Shown here one piece after another: positions 6,059 to 6,121 of a stretch of DNA of 6,121 nt (its first letter is position 1; every line of letters starts with the position of its first letter). Source of the DNA: Tidjanibacter sp. (GTDB lineage: Bacteria > Bacteroidota > Bacteroidia > Bacteroidales > Rikenellaceae); the NCBI GenBank assembly GCA_017547065.1, contig JAFYRC010000293.1, forward strand, positions 1 through 6,121, given 5' to 3'. Made by a program: the position numbers and the translations under genes. The notes beneath the pieces were generated by a model. It saw only the letters and a program-made list of their open reading frames with translations. It was not told the origin of the DNA and did no database searches.

Positions 6059-6121
6059 GTCTAACGTCTAACGTCTAACGTCTAACCTCAAACGTCTAAC
6101 CTCAAACGTCAAAGGTCTAAC
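6059..6121. repeat. Heptanucleotide tandem repeat array, consensus GTCTAAC, running off the right edge
   Basis: Nine consecutive 7-base units fill 6059-6121 exactly. Units 1-4, 6 and 9 are GTCTAAC; units 5 (6087-6093) and 7 (6101-6107) are CTCAAAC; unit 8 (6108-6114) is GTCAAAG. The phase never slips, and substitutions fall only at unit positions 1, 4 and 7. The array begins at the base after the terminator T-tract and is not closed within the window. The sequence has no dyad symmetry or spacers, so it is not a CRISPR array. It resembles the heptamer short tandem repeats described in cyanobacteria; function is unknown. Confidence 0.93.

Noticed and set aside
6059..6121. CRISPR array
   Set aside because: Units are only 7 bases, directly adjacent, with no spacers.

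Overview
The window is a piece of a Bacteroidota chromosome, most likely order Bacteroidales; a Rikenellaceae/Alistipes-like host is possible but only an inference. The evidence is a TAnnTTTG-type -7 promoter box upstream of rplM, A-rich translation starts with little Shine-Dalgarno, an L13 protein starting MDSLSYKTISAN, a 330-residue EF-Ts and an S2 with a charged tail. By eye the base composition is close to half G+C. Everything readable as a gene lies on the + strand.

Region 1 (1-2830) holds two genes that end at a shared terminator. The first is hisS (histidyl-tRNA synthetase), cut by the left edge and carrying an apparent frameshift: conserved HisRS sequence runs in frame 2 up to a TGA at 119-121 and continues in frame 3. 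The second is an exported S41 C-terminal processing peptidase with a PDZ domain and an intact Ser/Lys/Gln active site. A strong intrinsic terminator (2844-2879) closes this unit.

Region 2 (2880-6058) is a translation-machinery operon: a Bacteroidota-type promoter, a short leader with a hairpin, rplM (L13, GTG start), rpsI (S9), a 292-base gap, rpsB (S2) and tsf (EF-Ts), closed by a very strong terminator. L13 goes to the 50S subunit, S9 and S2 to the 30S subunit, and EF-Ts recycles EF-Tu, so the unit couples ribosome assembly with elongation.

The most interesting stretch is the rpsI-rpsB gap. It has no credible protein gene, but it can be folded by hand into a long rod (3897-4059) made of successive complementary blocks, followed by a second hairpin (4065-4104). 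This is either a structured leader controlling rpsB-tsf or an embedded small RNA of 6S-like shape. I cannot assign it to a known family.

Region 3 (6059-6121) is a perfectly phased tandem array of 7-base units (consensus GTCTAAC) starting right after the tsf terminator and running off the right edge.
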